Both the position numbers and the translations under genes were made by a program. Source: Punctularia strigosozonata HHB-11173 SS5 (Eukaryota > Basidiomycota > Agaricomycetes > Corticiales > Punctulariaceae). From it: a stretch of DNA of 34,247 nt. The DNA is taken from assembly GCF_000264995.1 (NCBI RefSeq), contig NW_006767434.1, positions 391,974 through 426,220 on the forward strand. The letters are read 5' to 3'. The notes under the pieces were generated by a model that was not told the DNA's origin, made no database searches, and was given only the letters and a program-made list of their open reading frames with translations. How positions within the stretch are numbered: position 1 is the first letter of the stretch; each line of letters opens with the position of its first letter. Positions 1-10,271 of this stretch are shown piece after piece.

Positions 1-120
1 CGCTTTAGCCCCAGAGCTATGTAACCAATGAAGGTATCTCGACCGAGTAGGGTTTCGCACAGCACGCGGAAACGGCATGCATGATCATGAGGGTTCGCGC
101 ACCTAAAGCCGTTCCACTGA

Positions 121-216
121 GTGTGCTCGCTCTCCTCCCCCGTTCCCTCTGACTATCGCCACCATCGACGCACATCTACTCAACAGCTAGAACTCTTGGT
201 ACACACTTAGATCGTC
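121..216 (+). promoter_or_regulatory. Proximal promoter/5' leader of NLR copy A
   Basis: A pyrimidine-rich stretch (CTCTCCTCCCCCGTTCCCTC, 129-148) lies about 70-90 bases before the chosen ATG and is conserved in copy B. CT-rich tracts near the transcription start are common in fungal promoters. No convincing TATA box was seen. The role is inferred from position and conservation only. Confidence 0.35.
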
Positions 217-3200
217 ATGGCTGTTCGTAAAAAGAAAGGCAATAAGTTCAGGCTCAGGCCTCCCCCCGATAACGCTCCGGATGAGGGCGCTTCTTCCCTG
301 CCCTTGGATCCCGCAACAGGAACGGTATCCGCGATGGTGAGGACGCCTCTCCGGGACTGCGCAGGAGCTGGCAATACATCTAACGCTGGATCTTGGACAG
401 GATATCGACGAACCGCAGCCCGCCGAAAACTCTCAACCACACCAGCAGACCAACGACATCGGCTCGCCTCGGGACAATCTAACTGTACAGTTGCATCATT
501 GTGGCGAGCAGAGTCACTGCCTAATGTCCGTAACACACAGAAACACTCAGGTCGCGCAATCGCAGAAGCCGGAGGATATCGATCATCGGAGCAGACCGTC
601 GCGCGGCGAGCCATTGATGAGGCCAAGAAAGAAATCGCCACCATGCAATCTGATACACTGGTGGAACGAGGCGCCGCGGCAGTCGACGAACGGAAAGACC
701 TGGCGCAAGGGCTGGCCTCGTCACGAAAGCAATGGGAACCGTTGTTCAGGCGTCTTAAGCAGTTCACAGAACTTGTCGACAAGATTGCCGAGGTGATCAT
801 TCGTGGTTCGGATTTTTCGTGATTCCGAACTCATGTTGGTCGCGGTGATAGATTCATCCCTATGCAAACATGGCGTGGAATGTTCTCTCAATCGTGCAGA
901 AGGCAAGTCACGCATACTAGTCCGACGCGTGTCTCCTGACGAATCCCACCTTTAGACCATCATCGGGCAGGTCAAACTCGACCAATCCATCCACGACCTC
1001 CTCGACACCCTCGAGAACGTATACGACTTCATGAATCAGGCTCAGCCTCTGGACAGCGTCAAATCCGCGGCGAAGCTGCTCACGGCACTCGCTCAGCAGA
1101 CGACCGAATGCGGCTGGTTCGTACACGACTATGCGAAAAACAAGGATTTCTGTGCGTTCCGGATCCCTTGCACATCGTCCTCGCCGTGTCCGTAACCTTG
1201 ATTACAGTACCACGAATGGCTTCGAATGCCTTGAAGAAACTCGTCCATCCAGCCCAAGCGGCGCCAGCGATGGTGAAGGAATACCGAGCCAAGTTCGCAG
1301 AGCTCAAGTCGCAGCTCCTCGACGGATCCTCGATAAGAACAGCCATCGCCGTTGGGAACGTCGATCTCGTCGTTCACAGGGTCTTGGACGCCGTCGAAGA
1401 GATCGGTAAGGAACCCTTCTGCTTGTCCTTCGCCGCGTTGACCATCGATTATCATCAGCCGCGGACGTCAAGATGCAGCGGTTGGAAGAAGCCTGCGCCA
1501 GAGGTTCTCGGTTTAACAGCGATAAGAGATGCCTTCCAGGGACCCGTCGGAAAATTCTTCAGATTATAGCCGACTGGATCAACGATCCGCTCGACGCTCG
1601 TCGCGTGTTCCTGCTCTATGGGCCGGCGGGGTCGGGTAAGTCGGCGATCGCTCATACCATAGCAGCTATATTCTACGACATGCTTCGCTTGGGATCCTCG
1701 TATTGCTTTGACAGGTCCAACGTCGAACTTACTCACGCTACTCCCGTTTTCCCTACTATCGCCCGCGACCTATCCGAGCGTGAGCCTCAGATCCGATTCC
1801 AACTTTCGCGTGTCATTGCCCAGGACTCCGCCCTCGCCACATCGAACGATCTTCGCACACAATTCCGGCGCTTCATCGTGGAGCCTGCATCGCAGCTCGC
1901 TATCTCTGGGCCGATCGTCATCGTCATCGACGCCCTTGACGAATGTGACTCCAACACACGAAGCACTCTGTTATCAATCTTGCAAAGTGCGGACGAAGGG
2001 GATGCGCTCCCCTCCAATTTTCGCATCCTCGTCACTTGTAGGCCAGAGCCTGATATCATGGACGTCCGGGATCCGCGCCTTGTTCGCGCTCAATCAATGA
2101 ACGACGTACTGGGGGGGACCGCCAACGAGGAAGACATACAGCTGTATGTTCGTGGGCAGCTTTCGTCCCTCTCGAGAGCGCATGATGTCGAGGCCATGTG
2201 TACCCAACTCGTCCGCTCCGCCGAAGGACTCTTTCAGTGGGCTGCTACAGCGTGTCGTTTCGTGGTCGCGAAGACTCCGCCATTGACCATCAAACAAAGA
2301 ATGGCACTTGTTGTACCATCCGATAACAAACGCACGGCTAATGGCCAACTTGATACGCTGTACTTGGAAGTCCTTCGTACCACCTTCTCTTCCACGCACC
2401 CCGAGGTCATGGAGAATTTCCATCGGGTGATGAGTCTCCTCATGACGGCGGTCGAACCGCTGTCCATCTCGGCATTGCAGGATATCGTTAGTGGACAGCC
2501 AGATCTTGATCCTGATATGCTGGAAGGGGTACTTGCGGGCATGGGATCGCTCCTGTCTGGAACCGATCGCTTGGACGTCGTCGTGCGCCCTCTGCATACG
2601 TCGTTTCGAGACTTCATTCTAGATCCCAAACGCAGCCACGAATTTGTCGTCAAGCCAGGGAAGGAGGAGCATCTACAATTCGCGCGCGGGACCCTACGTC
2701 TTCTGTTGAGCGAGCAGTTGCACATCAACATGTGCGGACTCGAGACGTCATATCGTCTCAACACGTACTATCTCGATTTAGACGATCGTGTACGGAAAAT
2801 GATCACGTCGAGCTTGGTTTATTCCACTCGCTACTGGGCTGATCATCTTGAGAAGACTCGATACGGCTCTTGCCTGCTGCAAATGGCGGAACAACTGCTG
2901 AAAGTCAAGTTCCTGTTCTGGCTCGAGCTCCTGAGTCTTCTAGGATCTGTTTCCACCTGCGCGTCGGCACTCCTAAAGCTCAAGGAGTGGATTCCAAAGG
3001 TGTGTCTTTTGCATGCATATGTGTCTTGTGCGGTTCACATACATGTTCTGCCCTTAGAACACCGCGGAAAGACTGGAAACGGTCTCAATCATTGAGGACT
3101 TCCTCAAGTTCATCCGGGCTTTCGGGGTAGTGATCGGGTCTTCTGCTCCCCACATTTATCTCTCAGCCATACCTTTTGCACCGACGAGGTCACAAGTGCG

Positions 3201-5490
3201 CCAGCTGTACGAATCGAAGCTCCCCAGAACAGCTACGGTGGTGTGCGGTGGACCGTCGGAATGGCCCGCCTTCGAATGCACCATGGACTGCGATGGCGGC
3301 GTCCTCTGTGCGGAATTCTCGAACGATGGAAAACACATCTTCTTTGTCTCGCGCGGATCGTTTTGGTGCACTATACATGTTCGGGATGCGGCGACTGGAC
3401 AGCCGGCCCGTCGACCTGTGCGCTGTGATACATATAGTGATGTGTGGTCTGCCGCCTTCTCCTCAGAGCGAGACCTCATAGTGGTGGGGTTGCAGGACAG
3501 CATGATTCAGGTTTGGAATACCAAAGCAGGGCAGCATATTCGCACGCTCAGAGGGCATACGGATTGGGTTCAATCGGTCGCTTTCTCTCCTGATGGCAAA
3601 TGGATTGTGTCGGGCTCGGATGACAACACGGTCTGTATTTGGGATATGCAATCTGAGAAGCTTGTCCATCCACCACTCAAGGGACATATGGACTCGGTCC
3701 ATTCCGTTGCTTTCTCACCTGACTCCAACTGGGTGGTCTCACGTTCAACAGATGGAATGATTTGCTTATGGGATACCACAACGGGAACACTTGTGCACGA
3801 GCCATTGCGCGGCCATCCATCCTATCCATCCTCTGTTGCATTCTCGCAGGATGGAAAATGGATTGCTTCGGGCGACCAGACCGTGCAGCTGTGGGATGCC
3901 AACTCCGGCCAGCCTATCGGGTCCCCTCTTCAGGGCCACACTAGCGGTGTCACAGCATTGGCGATCTCCCCGAACGGCAAGTTCGTTGTATCCGGTTCTG
4001 TAGACGGTGTCGTTCATCTCTGGGACACCACAGAACAAGCACTTTGCACGACTTTGAATGGTCACATCAACGCGGTGAATTCTGTAGCGTTCTCGGGAGA
4101 TGGCCAGTACATCGTCTCTGGATCATACGACAGGACTGTGCGTGTGTGGAACTCCTCAACCCGACGCACTGAGAAGGACATTGTCAGAATACACGCTGGC
4201 CTGGGAGGCGGTATGGCTGTTTCGCCGGATGGGCAGCGTATTGTCAATTGGCAGAAGAAAGACATTTATGTGTGGAATACCTCAACGGGAAATCCAGTTC
4301 AAGGCCATCACTGGCCGGAACACACCGCCGACTTACGCTACATTGCGTTCTTACCCGATGGACAGCACGTCTTGTCGTGGTCGGATGATGGCACAGTTCG
4401 CGTGTGGGAAGTCTCCACCGGTCAACAGATTCGCCATTTCACAGTTCCAACCTTGGTATCTGGTTGGTCAAACCCTGCGCATGCATCAATCTCTCAGGAC
4501 GGGCGATATATCGCATTGTCCCGCTCAGAAGTGATTATACACCTATGGGACATCTCCACCGGGGAGCGTTCGCAGGAACCTCTCGATCACACTTCTCACG
4601 TCGCATCCCTTGCATTCTCACCAGATGGGAAGTGCATCGCATCGGGCGCACGGGATAACACAATACTCCTATGGGACGTCGAGACAGGTCAGATTGTATG
4701 CGCACCATCGGAGGGGCACACCGATTCGGTAAACTGCGTTGCCTTTTCGCCCGATGGCGCTTATCTCATGTCCGGTGACGAAGATGGCGTCATTCGGATC
4801 TGGGACTCTGCCACGGGACAGACGATCCGCGGTCCTTGGCGTGGCGAGGGCCGTTGGGTTAACTCCATCGCTTTCTCGCCAAACGGACGCTACGTGGCCT
4901 CGGGCGGAAAGGATTGTACAGTTCGCGTTTGGGACGCAATCACTGGGAAGCCAATCCGCGAGCCGTTTCGGGGTCACACAAGTTGGGTCCAGACAGTGGC
5001 ATTTTCACCGGATGGCAAATGCATCATATCATGCAGCAACGACGACACGATCCGGTTCTGGGATGCCTCGATGGGGCAGGCTAACGATGTCGAGGGACTA
5101 CGGGGTGCGTCACCTCAACGTTTCACTTGATCTCACTCACATTCGCTGTCCGGCGTAGTAGACGATTGCGTGTTCTCAACCCAAACGCAGTCCGCATCGT
5201 TCTCGCCGAACAAGGATCACGCTCTCGCCAACATTCAGCTTATTGTCCCTGGCGCTGAACAGATGTCACGGTTCAAAATCGAGGATTCGTTCACGCTGAA
5301 GGACGACGGCTGGCTCATGGGACCTGACAATCGGCGCCTGATCTGGATACCGCTACAGAACCGCGAAATGCTGTTCATGCCGCAAAACAGGCGGATCATG
5401 ATACCTTGGGACGGAGTGACCACGCTTGACCTGAGCAGCTTTGCTCACGGCGAGAAGTGGGCCGAGTGCTACGAGGAGGGCACATCTTGA
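217..5490 (+). CDS. NACHT-WD40 NLR-like receptor, copy A
   Basis: Predicted spliced model: 217-336, 401-529, 595-792, 852-902, 956-1151, 1208-1405, 1459-2999, 3058-5104, 5159-5490, giving 1603 residues with phases matching at every junction. Residues 84-300 form the helical region typical of basidiomycete NLRs (motif HPYANMAW near 151). The NACHT NTPase follows, with Walker A GPAGSGKS at about 352-359, Walker B IVIVIDALDECD at about 450-461 and VTCRPEPD near 489. About 885-1485 hold 14 WD40 repeats, enough for two seven-blade propellers. The last exon encodes a C-terminal cap (DGWLMGP, HGEKWAEC) also seen in relatives. Likely a cytosolic signalling ATPase sensing a ligand through the propellers; fungal relatives act in non-self recognition. 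That role is inferred from the family. The intron at 903-955 is GC-AG. The first two introns are supported mainly by comparison with copy B. Confidence 0.9.
903..955 (+). other. GC-AG intron in NLR copy A
   Basis: The flanking exons read ...SIVQK and TIIGQV... in phase 0. The only donor joining them in frame is AAG followed by gcaagt, the usual GC-AG donor context. A CTGAC branch site lies before the tttag acceptor. The same intron is at 20185-20237 in copy B. Confidence 0.8.
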
Positions 5491-5688
5491 GTGAGCCGGC
5501 GAGTGGTTCGTTGGATATCGTGGAGTGGAGGTATCTTGTTGTTCACCTTTCAGGGCCGCCGAGTTCTCGAATATGGTTGACACGCATTGGTGACGCGCGG
5601 GGGTGGACAGACTTTGTGTTGAGCGCATATAGTGTCATTAGCTGGAGAGACAAGGCGATGACCACGGTCCTGGTCATTGAAATCCGGT

Positions 5689-5694
5689 AGTAAA
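5689..5694 (+). terminator. Possible poly(A) signal of NLR copy A
   Basis: AGTAAA, an AATAAA variant, lies about 200 bases after the stop codon. The equivalent site in copy B is a perfect AATAAA. Fungal poly(A) signals are loose, so this is tentative. Confidence 0.3.
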
Positions 5695-5759
5695 TACTTG
5701 TTGTACAGTACATTTGCTGATGTAGTCCTCGGGCCCAACGACGATCGTACATGCTCCCA

Positions 5760-6700
5760 TGTTACCCGCCTTACCCACCAGCCACTACTGGCATATACGC
5801 GCCCGACTCGCGTCGACCCGTCCAATCGCGTCCTCGCCCCGAGAGGTTGCCTTCGCCTTGAGGTTGGTTTCGTCAGATGGGAAGTTGCGTTGGGAAAGGT
5901 GAGGTATCGCCGTTGATGAAGGCCTAGTCGGTGCGGAGCCGCACAAGGCATGCTTTGCTACCTCCGACTGTTTCGATTACTGTGCTTCGAGTAGGGCGGC
6001 GGCGCGGTGGTGAGATGAGTGTTCTCCTGCGCGAACACGGTCCCCCGGTGTAGGATGATAGGATCAATGAGAGGAGCAATGTTGCCGATAGAGTAGAATC
6101 AGGACGGTTAGACTAAGACGCGCCGACTTAACTTGTACGATACGCGATAACGTGACTCTATTCAGCTTTCTTTACGCTTCAGCATCGCATTATCTATTCT
6201 ACGGCTCGAGACACAGGATCCATCATCAGTCCCCTGTTGGTCTCCTATAGCAAGTGCATACCGAAGCCGCGTACTTGGCTGACTCCGTGACGAAGCGCTT
6301 GATGACGGCTCTGGCAAAAGTCCGCGTGCGCGCAGTTCTGGTGTTGGTCTCATCTAGGATGGCGAACACGACTCAGATATGCAACGCGGCGTGACCGCCA
6401 AGCGAAACTCACCACCCGACTTACACCCTCCGCGAGTACATGCAATTGCCCTTGTAGTGCCGGGAAACTGCTCATCAGTACGCCGTTCGATCTTTGGCGA
6501 ACGAGATCATTGCGCACCTGCACTGCTCCCGCCGTATCTCAACCTTCATCGAATACGTGACGGGCTGCGCCGGCGTTCCGCTGGCACCGATTTTGGAACC
6601 GATAGTCGCGTTGAACATTATGAGGTCCCGCAAGAGGTCATTCACCATGTTTCGTGCCTGCGCTGCATTCGGTCGGGTCGTGGACCCCGCAGGTGTGATG
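5760..6700 (-). pseudogene. Decayed fragment A0 of the unidentified local family
   Basis: Occupies the place, relative to NLR copy A, that the 3' end of gene B1 occupies relative to copy B (25020-25640). Recognisable pieces on the minus strand include CRCAMISFAKDRTAY (B1 has CRWATISYVEDRTAY), a piece VVFAILDE...VIKRFVTESAKYAAS (B1: VVLAVLDD...VVKRFIMEAAAHAAS) and the end DGSTRVGRVYASSGWWVRRVTWE. Frames between the pieces are broken by stops and indels, and similarity to B1 stops near 6560. No function can be assigned. It looks like the truncated remnant of the gene carried along with the NLR duplication. Confidence 0.55.
6085..6240. other. Insertion present only in copy 1
   Basis: Relative to copy 2 (near 25350), this block has about 150 extra bases. 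Near its edges are GTAGAAT (6093-6099) and its reverse complement ATTCTAC (6196-6202), about 110 bases apart. This could be a small non-autonomous element or a deletion in the other copy. No clear target-site duplication was seen. Confidence 0.35.
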
Positions 6701-6709
6701 TAGGGTGTA

Positions 6710-7510
6710 TAGGTCGGTTTGCGGGGTAAGGCGGGGTTTTCGTCATGAAGATGGATGAGTCATACAGAACAAGCGGCGTGCGCTACTGCTCGGAGGGAAA
6801 CGAACGGTGTATAACGTACCAAGAAAGCGTTGACGGCGTGCGTGCAGCACGGACCGGAATGGCCGTTCTTGATGCACAGAGTCGCCAGTGGTCCCGGTCG
6901 AAGAGGTTTTCGCATGCCCGCGCCTCAGCACCTCGAGCGGCTGTTTACGGGCTGCTTGTGTATGAGGACACGAAGCAGCGGACGGGATGAACGCGAAGGA
7001 AAGCATCTCGGGCCCCACCCGTTGATATGCGTGCCTTAGCAGAGCGCACAGCGTTATTTGCGTATATCTGCTGGGCCTTCAGGTGAGGTAACGTCCCACT
7101 ATCGTCCGACGCGAAACTGATGCAGGCCTTCATCGGCCTCTCTCAGACCTCTCGGGGGGCCATGACGCCGGAGACCCGCTGAGCGAGCAGTATACAGGCG
7201 GCGTTCGGGCAGTAGCGCCCGTAAACGACATCATGCAATTGAGCATGTCGATGGAATTCCGAGCTTGATGATTAGGGGTGGGCCAGGGCTTTTGCGAGTG
7301 GTCATATAGACGCCCTAGGGGCGCTGTTCCGGCGAGTCTCAGGCATGCGATAGAGGAGTCAGAGATGAAAAGCCAAGGAGATATAGAATCGTATTGCCAG
7401 GCGAGTGTAGATCTGCGAGTACGAAGGTGAGTAGGCTGCCGAAATGTGGAAGAACGTGAAGCGACGCGCGACGCTCTCTCTGCTACCGTCGCACCCCAAC
7501 ACTGTGCTAC
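6710..7510. other. No gene recognised
   Basis: Only short frames on both strands, none resembling a known domain. No RNA gene or clear repeat seen. Similarity to copy 2 has ended by this point. Confidence 0.5.
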
Positions 7511-7516
7511 TCGGAA

Positions 7517-7710
7517 TGGTTGAAAGTCAACCAATATTTTACCCACCGAAGTGGGTTGATCTCACCCAGAGCATGGGAGGTGCATCCCAGTCATGTGGAT
7601 GAAGTGCGATGGATGGTTTTCATCCAGTGTATGTCCGATTTAAACCACACGTAGTGTACGAGCGTTCACCCATCAGGATCACCCATTCCATGGGCTGTGC
7701 GTATAGCCCA
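7517..7710. repeat. Hairpin cluster 1 (TGGGT/ACCCA arms)
   Basis: Successive short inverted repeats: TGGTTGA-aag-TCAACCA (7517-7533), ACCCAC-cgaa-GTGGGT (7541-7556), TGGGT...ACCCA (7552-7568), TGGGA...TCCCA (7574-7589), TGGATG-gtttt-CATCCA (7610-7626), CCCAT-tcc-ATGGG (7682-7694) and TGGGC...GCCCA (7691-7710). Several arms can pair with either neighbour. Loops are 3-10 bases. No coding frame explains the pattern. A related cluster lies at 10272-10640. Confidence 0.7.
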
Positions 7711-7951
7711 CGTCTGGACACTGTACACTGGCCTCGCCGGTCGCACGGTTTGCCCAAATTGGAACCGATCGATCGCGATCGCGCCAGCGCCGCGCTCGCG
7801 CTCGTTCCCCGCGTTTGCCTGCGCTCTCGTCCCTTTCGCACTTACGGCCACTGTACAGGGCTCAGTTATGATTCAATGACTGTATTATCCACTCCGGAAC
7901 TCTTTGTCTCGATACCACATCAAAGATCCTCGAAATATACATAACTGGAGC

Positions 7952-8261
7952 TCATTCAGCTCTCACAGCTGCAGTGCCTGCACGGGTTGCAGGCTGCTTG
8001 CCCGCAGCCCTCGTCGACGTTCGCTTGCGGCGTAAAGCAGCTTCCGGCGCCTGACCTTCGGAAGCCTCGGATTGAACTGCGGCCGCTGGCTGCGTCTTCT
8101 TGCGCTTCGTCGACGTTGCACGAGGCTTTGGCCGTTGTGCGACTGCTGCTGTATCGGAGGAGGAAGTGCGTGAAGCTGGAAGCTCGGTTGGAGGACGATT
8201 TTCACGGTCTTCGTCATGTTGGGCCTGTCTGGCCGAATCGTACTCGCTGTGACATAGAGCT
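7952..8261 (-). other. Open frame of low complexity downstream of the P450
   Basis: A minus-strand frame rich in Ala, Arg, Lys, Pro, Ser and Thr (for example PKPRATSTKRKKTQP) runs to a stop at 7952 and reads like a disordered basic tail. It follows the broken 3' end of the P450. An acceptor-like CAG lies just upstream, but no P450 donor joins it in phase. It may be the 3' end of another gene brought in by rearrangement, or chance. No function assigned. Confidence 0.2.
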
Positions 8262-10013
8262 TCAGTGCTTGACAAAAGATACAGTGTTCATGCTTACCGT
8301 CCCGGCGGGCAGATAGTGCCCTTGGTGCACCGCGCCGCCTTCGGGGACGACGCGGGGCAGGTAGATCGGCGTCGCCGGGTAGCGCCGCAGCGCTTCTTTG
8401 ATGACGGCGGTCAGGTAGGGCAGTTTCCGGAGCGACGCCAGGTCGGGGAACGCGCCGGGATCGGGAAAGGCTGCGATGAGCTCGGCGCGGAGCGTGTCGT
8501 AGACGTGCGGGTGGCTCGCAAGCGCCCACATCAGCCTGGAGGAACGTCAACGGGCTACCTTGGCGCGCAAGCAGGGGAGTACGGACCACGACAGGGTGGT
8601 CCCGGTGGTGTCTGTGCCGCTGTTCGAGATAGCCCGTCGGTGCGTCGAATGCAAAACGGGCCGTGTAGGACTCACGCGATGATGTATGTGACACACTGCG
8701 TAAACAGGTCATCGATCAGCGCAAGGCACAACAAGGAAACTATGCGCACCATGGACACGAGCATCTCTTCGGACATACTCGTTCCGGTCACCGGGTCCGT
8801 AGAATCATACAAGTGGGCGATCATGTTGTAGCGCCCCTTCTCTTCGCCGCTTCCGCCACCTCCCTTCTCGTACTCCCTTATCAGGTTTTGACCAAACTAA
8901 GTGCAAGCCGCGTCATCAGACGAGAGAAAACCCAGGATCCCCGTGTGCTCGAGCGTACCTCCAACAGGCGCTCCTCCGCCTGGACGATGTTCCGCAACGA
9001 GTGCACGGGGACTTTTCGCAGCGCCGCGTACACCCACGGAGGAACCGACATCTTCATCGCGATCGCCGTCACGGCCAGGTCCATGTCGACCATAAACTGC
9101 GGGTTCTTGCCGGAGCTGCAAGCGGAGACAGAGACACGGTCAGGAGTCACCGATCCCGCGTACAGACGGAAACGCACGGCGACTCACGCAAGCGCGCCAA
9201 AGTCCCTCCCGAAGGCGGCCTCTCCCAATCTGCGTCGCGGAGATCGTCAGAGACGTTCATTCTAGTAGGGGAGGAGGGAGGGGAGGGGGGTGGAGAGAGA
9301 GAGAGAGAGAGGTTTACATGTCGAACGCGAAGTGGCGGTTGACGGGCCACATATCCAGCGCGCGGCCGCGGGATATGCTGTCGTCGAGCACGCCGAACAG
9401 CTTTTCGAGCGTCGTCACCAGGGGCTGCTCGAGCGATCGGAGGCTGTCGCTTGCGAAGAGCGGGTTGGTCAGGCGGCGCATCCGGCCATGGGCGGCGGGT
9501 TCTCTGTGTTCGCACGAAATCACGAAATCGCGCGTCAACAGCGTCGTCAAAAATCAGGTTTTCTTTTATATGTCGAGAGAGAGAAAAGGTCATATTCACG
9601 TCACGGATGTGATGTTCTGGAGGTCGTGCAGGCGGGCGCGAGTGACGCGCGCGTCCTTGCGATACTTGTGCGTCGTGTAGATCTCTTTCAGGTCTTTGGG
9701 ACCGCGCACCGCGACGGCGTTCGGGCCTATGCGCACGATGGGGCCGTACTCCTGCGCAGAAGGATCAGCGGCACGAACGGCATTCGCACAGGTGTGGAAG
9801 CACACGCACGTTGAACGCTTCGTTGATCGCCGCCGCGCTTCGGGACTGTATGGCTACAGACGAAAAAAAAAAGAATCTGAGCGAGCGAAGAGGTCGTAAC
9901 GTGCGAGTGAGTACGGTGTGCGTACTGTTCCAGATGAGCCAGATGTCCGTCAGGGCGGCGAGTTTGGACCCTGGTATCTTTCTCAACGGAGATAGAAAGA
10001 AGCGTCGGACGAT
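8262..10013 (-). pseudogene. Cytochrome P450, truncated before the heme-binding loop
   Basis: Minus-strand exons in order: 10013-9926 (SPLRKIPGSKLAALTDIW), 9853-9810, 9752-about 9650 (YGPIVRIGPNAVAV), about 9502-9318 (HGRMRRLTNPLFASDSLRSL), 9229-9188, 9115-8959, 8872-8750, 8695-8676, 8619-8587 and 8535 onward. Splicing the short exons gives FGRDFGALASGKN, then the helix I motif AGTDTT. The last exon has helix K EALR and PAGTVSMNTVS, then meets a stop at 8262-8264. The PERF and FGxGxxxC heme-ligand region was not found in the following kilobase. The N-terminal anchor exon and the junction between 9650 and 9502 are unresolved. The family is a membrane-bound monooxygenase. Without the cysteine ligand this copy should be inactive, unless the missing exon lies beyond a rearrangement. 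CYP family not assigned. Confidence 0.85.
9266..9312 (+). repeat. Purine-rich tract ending in (GA)n
   Basis: An almost pure purine run of about 47 bases ending in a GA dinucleotide repeat (9293-9312). On the minus strand it is a CT-rich tract directly after the donor of the P450 intron 9317-9230, so it probably sits inside that intron. Confidence 0.8.
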
Positions 10014-10271
10014 CTGCGTCAGAGGAAGGTCAGCGACCTGCGGCGCGCCAGGAAGGATTCGTCGCGCTCGCTCACATGCGCCACCAGAAAGAACGTTCCG
10101 GCAGAACTTTGAACGTACCGTAGACCACAGTGTAGCAGACGTACCCAAAGCCCGCACAGCGCTGTAGGGACACATAGATCGCTGGGGAGTTGGCATGTCA
10201 GGTCGTCCGGGGGTTCATCTTGCAGCGGTGGGCACACCCGCTATAGACGCACACCCCATCTCCCGACCCAT

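Larger units (their letters stand above)
1..6560 (+). repeat. Segmental duplication, copy 1 (NLR-A block)
   Basis: This block matches 18650-25640 in the same orientation, from the first base of the window through the NLR gene and its 3' flank into the decayed minus-strand fragment A0. The 5' flanks (1-216 and 18650-18866) are almost identical apart from scattered substitutions and one single-base indel. Similarity weakens after the stop codon and is lost near 6560. The left end of the duplicated unit lies outside the window. Copy 1 carries roughly 150 extra bases around 6085-6240. Seen directly by comparing the two stretches; boundaries are approximate. Confidence 0.9.

Noticed and set aside
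217-822. One uninterrupted 201-residue frame as the complete first exon or as a separate small gene
   Set aside because: Copy B breaks this frame, while spliced models of both copies agree. The frame also continues into the NLR through a well-supported intron at 793-851.
2234-2764. Long minus-strand frame opposite the NACHT exon (also 21513-22043)
   Set aside because: It is antisense to a clearly coding, conserved exon and shows no domain; it mirrors the codon pattern of the sense gene.
7952-8298. Fusion of the P450 to the basic low-complexity frame downstream
   Set aside because: The available donors are in phase 0, while the downstream frame needs phase 2. No in-frame junction exists.
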